Origin: a virus
Virus record (IMG/VR): IMGVR_UViG_3300034166_000656
Location: 1 to 26,303 of that record
Length of the DNA stretch: 26,303 bases
Strand: one strand, 5' to 3'
Position numbers and translations under genes: made by a program. Shown here one piece after another: positions 14,123 to 20,492 of this stretch. Each line of letters starts with the position of its first letter. The first letter of the stretch is position 1. The notes under the pieces were generated by a model that was not told the DNA's origin, did no database searches, and worked only from the letters and a program-made list of their open reading frames with translations.

Positions 14123-14656
14123 TCATTCGCCAATGATGACCCACCACGACGGGCACGGCTCGTGCGTGATGCCGCACGGGCCTCCGCATGTGACGGCGAC
14201 AGCCTTTCTCACCTCAAACGGCGGCTGGTTGTAGTAGTCATGCCCGGCCAGCACGCCGCCTACTTTGACCTTCGGTGCCCACGACAGGATGTCGCGGCGG
14301 CAGCCTTCAAACGAGTGGTCGGCGTCGATGTAGACGAAGTCCAGCGAGCGATCCTCAAACCGCTCGACGGCCTGCAGCGAATCACCACGCATGACGTGCA
14401 CACGGTCAGCGAACCTGCTCGCCACGGCCATGGCCTGGCGGAGCCTCTCCTCGTGCTCTGAGTCTGGCCCGTTCATCACGTCGTCGTAACCTTCGACGTG
14501 TGCCCAGCGGTCAACCATCACGTACTTGCCGGTCCACAGAGACAGGAACGTGGCCGAGTATTTCCCCTCGGCCACGCCAACCTCTACGGCTGTGCCGTTG
14601 AGCCCCATGGCCTGCAGGAACAGCGGGAACATATTGCGGTGCACTGGCTGAATCAT
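14123..14656 (-). CDS. class I SAM-dependent methyltransferase
   Basis: This 177-residue protein has the motif I loop AVEVGVAEGKYS near residues 23-34, acidic motif II VMVDRW near 46-51, DFVYIDADHSFEGCRRDI near 105-122 and GGVLAGHDYYN near 132-142. It resembles the Methyltransf_24 group, often found with glycosyltransferases in surface-sugar clusters. The next genes are two glycosyltransferases, so methylation of a sugar or of the same acceptor is plausible. There is no strong Shine-Dalgarno at the ATG; instead the start overlaps the stop of a 15-codon frame that begins at the resolvase stop. Confidence 0.83.
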   Translation of the reverse strand: MIQPVHRNMFPLFLQAMGLNGTAVEVGVAEGKYSATFLSLWTGKYVMVDRWAHVEGYDDVMNGPDSEHEERLRQAMAVASRFADRVHVMRGDSLQAVERFEDRSLDFVYIDADHSFEGCRRDILSWAPKVKVGGVLAGHDYYNQPPFEVRKAVAVTCGGPCGITHEPCPSWWVIIGE

Positions 14657-14700
14657 CGGATCCGCACGGTCGTGCGTGCCTCCTGCCCGGCCAAAGTCAT
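14653..14700 (-). CDS. 15-codon open frame bridging resolvase and methyltransferase
   Basis: The frame encodes MTLAGQEARTTVRIR. Its ATG forms an ATGA overlap with the resolvase stop and its TGA forms an ATGA overlap with the methyltransferase start. It fills the 40-nt gap exactly and contains an internal AGGAGG. It may act as a translational coupler rather than encode a functional peptide. A chance frame of this size cannot be excluded. Confidence 0.3.
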   Translation of the reverse strand: MTLAGQEARTTVRIR

Positions 14701-15179
14701 GGCGTCACCATGTGGAAGGTTGCCTCGTGCTCCGTTGAATCAATGTCGAACGCCGTGACGGCGACGGCCAACGCAGCCCACCTGTGCTGAGAGATGCCGT
14801 ACAGCGGGCCAGGCGTTTTCTTCGTGCCGACCGCTCCGCACCTGTCGATCAACGCCTGCCTGATGTTGCCGTCCTTGGCCCGTGGCGATTGGCACAGGTG
14901 CATCTTCACGTCACGACGCGGGACCAGCCGCAGGCGTTCGACGTGCCTGGAAAACATCCCGATCGCAAAGACCGTCTCAAACACTTCCCGCCCAACTGCC
15001 ATACCGAATGACTCAATCCACTCGCATGCGACAGGGCAGGAAGCCGAGTCAAGGTATAAGGCGAGATCGGCATTGCGAAGGTCGCCGGAATTGACAACCT
15101 GCGTGCCATCCCACACGACGTAGGACGATTCCCGTGGGCCGGGGTCAATCCCGACAACCGCTTGCTTCGTGATGGCCAT
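14697..15179 (-). CDS. RuvC-like Holliday-junction resolvase / RNase H-fold nuclease
   Basis: This 160-residue protein has RuvC-type acidic motifs: VVGIDPGPRESSY with Asp12, ACEWIESFGMAVGREVFET with an acidic residue near 53-56, KDGNIRQALIDRCG, and a C-terminal HRWAALAVAVTAFD where Asp144 is the likely last metal ligand. Phage RuvC-like enzymes resolve branched DNA before packaging. The window also holds an annealing protein and a terminase, so this fits phage recombination. No clear Shine-Dalgarno is seen; a 6-bp hairpin sits directly before the ATG. Confidence 0.85.
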   Translation of the reverse strand: MAITKQAVVGIDPGPRESSYVVWDGTQVVNSGDLRNADLALYLDSASCPVACEWIESFGMAVGREVFETVFAIGMFSRHVERLRLVPRRDVKMHLCQSPRAKDGNIRQALIDRCGAVGTKKTPGPLYGISQHRWAALAVAVTAFDIDSTEHEATFHMVTP

Positions 15180-15197
15180 GCCCGCAGGATGGCGGGC
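15180..15197 (-). promoter_or_regulatory. hairpin abutting the resolvase start codon
   Basis: GCCCGC at 15180-15185 and GCGGGC at 15192-15197 flank a 6-nt spacer, giving a perfect 6-bp GC hairpin in the mRNA. Its 3' arm ends immediately before the ATG of the resolvase gene, where a Shine-Dalgarno would be expected. The rest of the 134-nt gap up to 15313 holds no gene that I can support. Confidence 0.4.
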
Positions 15198-15313
15198 GTG
15201 TCAAGCAAGGCGGGCTTCGCCGCTCTTCTCTGCCGCCCTTGCGTCTAGCGGCCGTGAAACGCATTTCCGCGCCGTGTTAGGCGGCGAAGATGCCGTCGAA
15301 TACTGGTTCTGCG

Positions 15314-15559
15314 TCACTTTGCCCGACGCTTCTTCTTGCGGCGTGGTTTTGTTTCATCGCACAGGCGGTTCAACAGTTCACTTACCAGAAGTTGATCGCA
15401 GTCAATCGCCCGCATCGGCACACACCTGATCGCATCCAAAAACATCCGCACTGTCGCCTTCAGTCGCTCATGTTCCGGCATCTTGTCCAGCCGCCCGAAG
15501 CGACGAGCCTCTGACGGAGTCGGAATGAAGGGGTCTTCTTCGTCTTCAAGCATTCTCAT
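15314..15559 (-). CDS. hypothetical protein with lysine/arginine tail
   Basis: This 81-residue helical protein has an acidic start (MRMLEDEEDPFIPTPSEARRF), a middle reading KMPEHERLKATVRMFLDAI, and a strongly basic tail (KPRRKKKRRAK). GAGGTG lies 6 nt before the ATG. The tail suggests nucleic-acid contact, but I do not recognise the family. It overlaps the end of the preceding small frame by 14 nt. Confidence 0.7.
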   Translation of the reverse strand: MRMLEDEEDPFIPTPSEARRFGRLDKMPEHERLKATVRMFLDAIRCVPMRAIDCDQLLVSELLNRLCDETKPRRKKKRRAK

Positions 15560-15635
15560 GTCTCACCTCGTTTGGCGCAGAACCAGCGGATGCAGGAGAC
15601 GGCTCGGCCGCGTCCTGCGTGTTGTAATCGCTCAT
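15546..15635 (-). CDS. 29-residue miniprotein
   Basis: The frame encodes MSDYNTQDAAEPSPASAGSAPNEVRHENA. AGGAG lies 9 nt before the ATG. It fits between the HTH gene that stops at 15661 and the next gene, which it overlaps by 14 nt. The composition is polar and proline/alanine-rich, probably disordered. The longer in-frame upstream extension overlaps the HTH gene and is rejected. Plausible because the space would otherwise be empty in a tightly packed operon. Confidence 0.45.
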   Translation of the reverse strand: MSDYNTQDAAEPSPASAGSAPNEVRHENA

Positions 15636-15660
15636 TGTTCGCCGCTCCTGATCCTTCACG

Positions 15661-15960
15661 TTATGCCCGCCTCTGCCACCACGCCCGCTTGGTTGACGCC
15701 TCGTCGGTCTCGGCCCGCCTCTGTGCGTAGTGCCGCTCTCGGCACTCGGCCGCACGTCTGGCGATCTCATCCGGCGTAGGGTCAGCCATTGAGAACGCCC
15801 GGTGCGTGCGTCCTCGAGCACCGAGCCCGTGACGGCTGGCCAACCTTGTCAGCTGACCAGCCGTCACGCCCAGTTCTCGTGCCACCTCGGCCCGCGTCAG
15901 GCTCTCGTCATTCCAGAGCGAGAACAGACGGGCCACGTCAATCTTCACACGCATCGGCAT
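15661..15960 (-). CDS. small helix-turn-helix protein (GcrA-like layout)
   Basis: This 99-residue protein starts MPMRVKIDVARLFSLWNDESLTRAEVARELGVTAGQLTRLASRHGLGARGR, a clear HTH of the type that reads W-x-x-x-x-S-x-x-x-I/VA. It is followed by a DPTPDEIARRAAECRERH segment and a basic tail. Its ATG overlaps the sliding-clamp stop by one base (TGATG). The layout mirrors the 98-residue protein at 13825-14121. A regulator of later genes is a fair guess; no target is known. Confidence 0.75.
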   Translation of the reverse strand: MPMRVKIDVARLFSLWNDESLTRAEVARELGVTAGQLTRLASRHGLGARGRTHRAFSMADPTPDEIARRAAECRERHYAQRRAETDEASTKRAWWQRRA

Positions 15961-17069
15961 CAGTCGGCCGCCAGCGGCATGATGACGCCGGTGTAGGTGT
16001 CAGTCCGCATCACGACGGCCGATTGAGCGTCAGTCGCCTGGACGCTCACGGTCGGCTCGCCGTCTGCGGGCAGGCCAGCCAGCCACTCACGCACGAACAC
16101 CGGGTCGAGCTTCACCGTGCAGGCGTGGCCCGCCTCCACGATCTCGCACGTCACGCTTGACTCACCGGCCTCGGCCGACTGCCCGTGCAGGTGGATGCCT
16201 TCCTTGGCGAACGTGTACTGCACGCCCTTGCTGTTCTCGCTCGTCACGATTGCCGCCGCCCTGGTGGCCGATAGCAACTCGGTCGCCAGCACCGTGGTCG
16301 GCTCCTCGCCTTCTGCTGGGATCACGTCACGCCACTTCGGGAACCGGCCGTCGAGTAGCCGGGCCGTCACGGTCGTGCCGCCAATTGACGCGAGCAACTC
16401 GCTGGCCGTGGCCTCCAGCTGCACGGCATCCTCGCCGGCGGCCCCAGCGATGCGTGCCAGGATCTGCATCACCCTGCTCGGCACCAGCGTCTGCGAGTCA
16501 TCCACCGCCAGGTCGTGCTCCATCTCGCACGAGCACAGCCGGCGGCCGTCCGTGGCCACGAAGTTCACGACGCCATCGGCCACGTCCACAAGCACCGCCC
16601 CCAAGGCGTAGCGGCTAGACTCGCTGTCGGCGGCGAACACAACGCCACGCACGGCACGGCAGAACTGGTCGGCCGGCAGCCTAGTCACCGGCTTGGCGTC
16701 CGTCGGTTCCCACAGCGGGTACTCGGCCGCATCCTCGACGGGCAGCGTCCACGTGCCGTGGCCGCACCGCACGACGCACGACGTGCCCTTTGTCTCCAGC
16801 GTCACCTCCTCGCCACCGGCGGCGTTCAGAATCGCCATCAACCGTCCATGCGGCAGCAGCATCGCATCGCCGTGGTAGTCGATGGCGGCGTCGATCCGCA
16901 CCTCGAGGTCCGTGCCAGTGACGAGCCCGTCACCGAGACGCACGTTAGTCAGCACCGGTTTCGGAGCCCTGCTTGGGACTGCTGGGCTTACGGCGTGCAG
17001 AGCACTCTTCAAATCGGCGGCGCTCAATGTGATGCCACCACTCTTGCGACGTTCCTTCGTTGCAACCAT
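15960..17069 (-). CDS. dnaN: DNA polymerase III beta sliding clamp (phage-encoded)
   Basis: This 369-residue protein has the length and three-repeat layout of a DnaN clamp. The first domain starts ITLSAADLKSALHAVSPAVPSR with TNVRL and VTGTDLEVRI. The second contains FVFAADSESSRYALGAV-like sequence (VVFAADSESSRYALGAVLVDV) and FVATDGRRL, a classic DnaN signature. The third has TTVLATELLSATRAAAIVTSENSKGVQYTF and ends in MRTDTYTGVIMPL, equivalent to the clamp's final YxxMPM segment. The ATG at 17069 has AAGGA 6 nt upstream; a 21-residue extension is discounted. No DNA polymerase gene is in the window, so the clamp may serve the host replicase. Confidence 0.93.
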   Translation of the reverse strand: MVATKERRKSGGITLSAADLKSALHAVSPAVPSRAPKPVLTNVRLGDGLVTGTDLEVRIDAAIDYHGDAMLLPHGRLMAILNAAGGEEVTLETKGTSCVVRCGHGTWTLPVEDAAEYPLWEPTDAKPVTRLPADQFCRAVRGVVFAADSESSRYALGAVLVDVADGVVNFVATDGRRLCSCEMEHDLAVDDSQTLVPSRVMQILARIAGAAGEDAVQLEATASELLASIGGTTVTARLLDGRFPKWRDVIPAEGEEPTTVLATELLSATRAAAIVTSENSKGVQYTFAKEGIHLHGQSAEAGESSVTCEIVEAGHACTVKLDPVFVREWLAGLPADGEPTVSVQATDAQSAVVMRTDTYTGVIMPLAAD

Positions 17070-17178
17070 TGGAATTCCTTTTCTTCTGGAGAGAACAACC
17101 AACCAAAATGCCCAACACGAACGTGCAGGCAAGGCTTATGTGGCCGATGCTGATGAGGGCCAGGTGCTCGAACGTCAT
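16945..17178 (-). CDS. small membrane protein overlapping the clamp gene
   Basis: This 77-residue frame begins MTFEHLALISIGHISLACTFVLGILVGCSLQKKR. It has one strong membrane segment (about 8-29) followed by lysines, a normal positive-inside flank. Its ATG forms an ATGA overlap with the upstream stop. The membrane part lies in the otherwise empty 105 nt before the clamp start. The last 42 residues overlap the clamp gene by 125 nt in another frame. Real translation is plausible from the coupling and hydrophobicity; function unknown. Confidence 0.5.
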   Translation of the reverse strand: MTFEHLALISIGHISLACTFVLGILVGCSLQKKRNSNGCNEGTSQEWWHHIERRRFEECSARRKPSSPKQGSETGAD

Positions 17179-17414
17179 AGCGCCGCCCCCGGATCGTCAT
17201 CGCCAAGCAGCGGCCAGCGACGCGACGCCAACTCGGCCTCTACGATTTCCAGACAGGTGGCGTTGCTCGTCAGGCGGTCGCACAGGCCGTCGATGATGAG
17301 GCTGGCGCGCTCAAGCAGCACCCGGCTGCGGTCATCAACCTCGTCATCCCACGCACGACGCAGGCAGGCTTCGGCAACGGCACGAGGCGAGAGTCGATTG
17401 CGACGGCGGCTCAT
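17175..17414 (-). CDS. hypothetical protein
   Basis: This 79-residue helical protein starts MSRRRNRLSPRAVAEACLRRAWDDEVDD, with an acidic C-terminus (GDDDPGAAL). The ATG forms an ATGA overlap with the LexA-like gene stop. It sits in a run of three coupled small genes upstream of the clamp. No family recognised. Confidence 0.7.
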   Translation of the reverse strand: MSRRRNRLSPRAVAEACLRRAWDDEVDDRSRVLLERASLIIDGLCDRLTSNATCLEIVEAELASRRWPLLGDDDPGAAL

Positions 17415-17629
17415 GCGGTCACCTCGATTCCACGGGCCTGCCCAGGATGGCGAACGATGAGACCCTTTCGCTCCAGGGCGACGAGGTGGCACATGGCACC
17501 GTTGACGGACTTGAAGCCGAAGTGGTGCATAACCTCGCGGACGGTCGGCCCGGCCATGCGTGAACGCTCACGAAGGAAGTCGAGAATCTCTAGCTGGCGG
17601 TCGGTGGGTGGCAATTGCGTGGTGCTCAT
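17411..17629 (-). CDS. stand-alone LexA-type winged-helix DNA-binding domain
   Basis: This 72-residue protein matches the N-terminal domain of LexA: PPTDRQLEILDFLRERSRMAG, then PTVREVMHHFGFKSVNGAMCHLVALERKGLIVRHPGQARGIEV. The S24 self-cleaving peptidase half of LexA is absent, because the gene stops right after the wing and linker start. The NGAMCHL recognition helix resembles the planctomycete LexA form as I recall it. It could bind host LexA boxes or a phage site without being cleaved during SOS. The ATG forms an ATGA overlap with the replication gene stop. Confidence 0.82.
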   Translation of the reverse strand: MSTTQLPPTDRQLEILDFLRERSRMAGPTVREVMHHFGFKSVNGAMCHLVALERKGLIVRHPGQARGIEVTA

Positions 17630-18528
17630 GTGTTCTCGTCCTTGAGTTTGAGTGTCGTGGCAAGCGCCGTGGCGACGCCGCCAGCCCGCTGGTCTTTCCG
17701 CCACACGGCGTACTCACGCTCGGTCATGTTCTGACCGGCATCGCCACGCCAGTAGCGTTTCTTCGCCTGGTCAACCGGCTGAGGTGCCGGCTGGCGTGCA
17801 GCCTCTCGGTGGGTGCCACCACGATCTTGGCACTTGCTCAGCCACACCGTGGTGAGCCAGCGTCGCCAGTTCGATTTGCGTGCCTTCTTGGGGTTCGCCT
17901 TGAGCCACTGGTTGGCCTTGGCAAGTTCGACGGGAAGGTCAGCCGCCGGGTAAGCCTGTGACCATTCCGCATGGTCAGCGTCGGTGATTCCTTCCCAGCC
18001 CGATTCCGCAGACCACCGAAGCGGATCGGCCGGCTTCGAGCATCGCCGCCGCTGCGGCGTGCTCGGAGCACCCAAAGGATTAGAGGTAGAAGGATTAAAG
18101 GTAGAAGGATACAAGGCGCAAGAAGCCGGGGGATTTCCCGGCTCCAGCGTTGGATTTCCCGGCTTTGCGTTTCGCTCGGGAAAAACGATGGTTTCCGCCG
18201 ATTCGTCGGGTGGCGGCAGCCCTTCGTCACGCTCGTCTGGGTGACACCTCTGGTGCTCCCCGAAAGTCGGGATCTCGAGCACCTTCACGTCGCCCGATTC
18301 GTAGGCTCGGACGAAGCCCCTGTCGGCCAGCTGCTTGAGCAGGCCGACGATGTCGCAGTTCTCGTACGGGAAGAGCTCGGCCTTAATTCGCAGGGGGCGG
18401 AACTCCATCCGGCCCTGGCTGTCGGCCAGCGTCCAAAGCCCGACGAAGAGCAGCCGAGCCATCGGCTCGCACTCCGCCAGGTACTCGTTTTTAAAGAACG
18501 ACGGCTTGATGCTGCGTGTGCGGGCCAT
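17626..18528 (-). CDS. phage replication initiator-like protein
   Basis: This 300-residue protein starts MARTRSIKPSFFKNEYLAECEPMARLLFVGLWTLADSQGRMEFRPLRIKAELFPY, an N-terminal winged helix widely seen in phage replication (O-like/DnaD-associated) proteins. A proline/serine linker (residues about 110-165) carries PSTFN/PSTSN and PGNP repeats encoded by iteron-like DNA. The C-terminal part (GWEGITDADHAEWSQAYPAADLPVELAKANQWLKANPKKARKSNWRRWLTTVWL) resembles the tail of such initiators. It probably opens or marks the origin and recruits host helicase. AAGGA lies 8 nt before the ATG. The 12 nt before it separate it from the methyltransferase gene. Confidence 0.8.
   Translation of the reverse strand: MARTRSIKPSFFKNEYLAECEPMARLLFVGLWTLADSQGRMEFRPLRIKAELFPYENCDIVGLLKQLADRGFVRAYESGDVKVLEIPTFGEHQRCHPDERDEGLPPPDESAETIVFPERNAKPGNPTLEPGNPPASCALYPSTFNPSTSNPLGAPSTPQRRRCSKPADPLRWSAESGWEGITDADHAEWSQAYPAADLPVELAKANQWLKANPKKARKSNWRRWLTTVWLSKCQDRGGTHREAARQPAPQPVDQAKKRYWRGDAGQNMTEREYAVWRKDQRAGGVATALATTLKLKDENT
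18075..18164. repeat. 15-bp iterons and inverted repeat inside the replication gene (candidate origin)
   Basis: Three tandem 15-bp units start at 18075 (AAGGATTAGAGGTAG), 18090 (AAGGATTAAAGGTAG) and 18105 (AAGGATACAAGGCGC). The first two differ at one base. They are followed by an inverted repeat AGCCGGG (18124-18130) / CCCGGCT (18137-18143) and a 13-bp direct repeat GGATTTCCCGGCT at 18131 and 18152. The iteron stretch is more AT-rich than its surroundings. Iterons within an initiator gene are how lambda ori is built inside gene O, so an origin is likely but not shown. Confidence 0.6.
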
Positions 18529-18540
18529 CCGTGGATTCCT

Positions 18541-19569
18541 TCACGAAAAGAGCGGAGCCTTTGCGACTTCGTTTCCGTAGACCATCCAGTTGTCAACCGC
18601 CTCTCGTCCGTAAAGCTCGAGGTACGGCCCACGACTAACTGACTCAATAAGGCGTCGCACGTCTCTCGGCTTCTTACTGTGGGCCGTGCGGTCAAACTTC
18701 CCCCATGACATGCAATCGCGGCGGCGGAACTCTGGCTTGCCACGAATGCCAAGCAGCATGAACTCGTGGGAAACTCGCCAGTAGTTGCCGATCCCCATCT
18801 GCGGCTTCACCCACACGAAGCAGGACTTGTACTCAAATCCCCACGCCTCCATCACTCGCTTAGCGTCAAACAGAAATGCGTTGGTTGTCCATAGGTGAAG
18901 GTGGCAATCGTCTGCAGCCAACTGAGAAACAGGCTCTTGGCAAATCTCGTCCACGCTCATGGTGGACTTGTATGTGTCTTCAACGTTGGCCCGAGTCGCC
19001 TTGTTGCTGTAAGCCCAAGGCGGGTCCGCGTATATGCACCCGTATTTCAAGCCACGGCCGATTAAGTCGTGCAGGTTTGACACTGCCCCAGACTCGTAGT
19101 CGTCGAGAGAAGCAGCCGCCTCCTCGACGGCAGATTTAGCGGCAATCTTCAACAGACCAGCCTGAGTGATCTCGCTCCCGCGCTGAACGCAGCTCGTCAT
19201 GTATTCAACGAACGCCTCCTCTGGCACCATCGCCTCGCGTTGCCATCGTGACGACTGCTTTTCCGTTACGCCGAGATCGTCCAGCGATTTGGTTGCGGAA
19301 ACACCTGACAAGATGTCAGCGGTTTTCGATGGCCTTCCGCCCTTCGGCTTTTCCATCGCCGTGAGCATTTGGCCGGCCTTGCGTTCTGCCCGCAGCTTGA
19401 TCTCGGCCGCCATGTTCGCGGCGTCTAGGCTGTCGGATGCAGCCTTTATGTAGACCCGCAACGCTTCGGCCTGGTCCCGAATCTGAAGAACATCGTCTAG
19501 CGTCTTCGCTGCCGTTAGCGCCTTGTGGGCTTCGCTGATTCGTGCAAGCGTTGTTACGGGAGCAGCCAT
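18541..19569 (-). CDS. MT-A70 family adenine DNA methyltransferase
   Basis: This 342-residue protein has a catalytic C-terminal half of MT-A70 type: YGCIYADPPWAYSNK with DPPW at 182-185, then LHLWTTNAFLFDAKRVMEAWGFEYKSCFVWVKPQMGIGNYWR and SHEFMLLGIRG, then SVSRGPYLELYGR. The N-terminal 150 residues are helical and contain GRPSKTADILSGVSATKSLDDLGVTEKQSSRWQRE, a segment I recall from phage MT-A70 proteins that looks HTH-like. It likely makes N6-methyladenine, protecting phage DNA or marking the origin. AAAGGA lies 8 nt before the ATG, and the start overlaps the HNH gene by 16 nt. Confidence 0.88.
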   Translation of the reverse strand: MAAPVTTLARISEAHKALTAAKTLDDVLQIRDQAEALRVYIKAASDSLDAANMAAEIKLRAERKAGQMLTAMEKPKGGRPSKTADILSGVSATKSLDDLGVTEKQSSRWQREAMVPEEAFVEYMTSCVQRGSEITQAGLLKIAAKSAVEEAAASLDDYESGAVSNLHDLIGRGLKYGCIYADPPWAYSNKATRANVEDTYKSTMSVDEICQEPVSQLAADDCHLHLWTTNAFLFDAKRVMEAWGFEYKSCFVWVKPQMGIGNYWRVSHEFMLLGIRGKPEFRRRDCMSWGKFDRTAHSKKPRDVRRLIESVSRGPYLELYGREAVDNWMVYGNEVAKAPLFS

Positions 19570-20162
19570 GGTTCAAATCCTTTCCATCCGAGCCAGTGGG
19601 CGTAACGAACCGGCACGCCGCTAGGGAACTTAAGGCGGCAATCTTGATGCACTCGCGTATGGCAACCGTCGCACAACGTCATTAGGTCAACGAGCGGCTC
19701 GCTGAACAGGTTGGCGTATGAGACGTGATGGCACCGCAAGTCGTGCGCAGCCCAGCAGAGAACGCACCTGTGCAAGTCACGCGAAAGCCTCGACAGCCGA
19801 ACCGAGTTCCAGTGCGGCGTGGCGTAGTACGCCGCCTTCATTTCTGGCGTAACTCTCGCAAGCGTCGGCGACTGCCTCGTGTCATCCATGCTGTATGGAT
19901 TTCCAACAGTTCCGTCGCCAGAGATCGCAAACCCGTGTGCGTTTCGCAGTTGCTCAATAACTGGCGCAAGCCTGCTTCCGTTCTTTACGCTTGCCTCATA
20001 GCTCTTTTTTTCAATGCCACGCCCGGCCCTAAGCGTTGCAAGCACGTTATCCTGGGCCTCGTCACGCTCATGAAAAGTCCTAGCGTGCTTTGCAGCGGTC
20101 GCTGTATTGAATAGAGGCAGGTCGAGCCGAAGCGAATCTAGGTCAGGCCAGTAATCGCTCAT
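19554..20162 (-). CDS. HNH endonuclease-like protein
   Basis: This 202-residue protein has a C-terminal HNH-type zinc centre at residues about 137-175: HRCVLCWAAHDLRCHHVSYANL, then LMTLCDGCHTRVHQ. The middle (VIEQLRNAHGFAISGDGTVGNPYSM) resembles the small winged-helix segment that precedes HNH modules in other phage proteins. The ATG has AAGGA 5 nt upstream. It lies between the annealing-protein genes and the adenine methyltransferase, hinting at DNA cutting or repair in replication; a self-spreading nuclease is also possible. It is the second HNH protein in this window. Confidence 0.8.
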   Translation of the reverse strand: MSDYWPDLDSLRLDLPLFNTATAAKHARTFHERDEAQDNVLATLRAGRGIEKKSYEASVKNGSRLAPVIEQLRNAHGFAISGDGTVGNPYSMDDTRQSPTLARVTPEMKAAYYATPHWNSVRLSRLSRDLHRCVLCWAAHDLRCHHVSYANLFSEPLVDLMTLCDGCHTRVHQDCRLKFPSGVPVRYAHWLGWKGFEPWLLP

Positions 20163-20237
20163 AGGAATCCTTTCCGTGTATTTGCCCACGCGCTCTTGGG
20201 CTTAGCGCTTCGACAAGGGCTGTGCCGCCTGGAGGTG

Positions 20238-20492
20238 CTATCTCCCCATCCGTTCCCAGCGTGTCCACCGGTCCTGCTCGGCCTGGATGGCGTCGCGGTC
20301 TGCCCGGCTCGTGTGCATCCCGCGATCCACGACGAGCGGCGACGGCGCGTCCAGCACCTTGCCGATGTCGGTCTCAAACAACTGGGCCTCGGCCTTCTCG
20401 TCCGCGATCTCGCGGTCAACGTCATCGAGCAGGCGGTGCCACTGCCGCCGCTGCTCGCCGGGGTCATCGCTGAAGTGCACGGGGTATTTCAT
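20238..20492 (-). CDS. hypothetical charged helical protein
   Basis: This 84-residue protein is charged and helical (DPGEQRRQWHRLLDDVDREIADEKAEAQLFETDIGKVL, then DRDAIQAEQDRWTRWERMGR). The ATG forms an ATGA overlap with the annealing-protein stop, so it is probably translated with it and may be an accessory recombination factor. The 75 nt after it hold no gene. No family recognised. Confidence 0.7.
   Translation of the reverse strand: MKYPVHFSDDPGEQRRQWHRLLDDVDREIADEKAEAQLFETDIGKVLDAPSPLVVDRGMHTSRADRDAIQAEQDRWTRWERMGR

Noticed and set aside
15636-15821. Upstream extension of the 29-residue miniprotein
   Set aside because: Overlaps the HTH gene in another frame and has shadow-like arginine/glycine composition.
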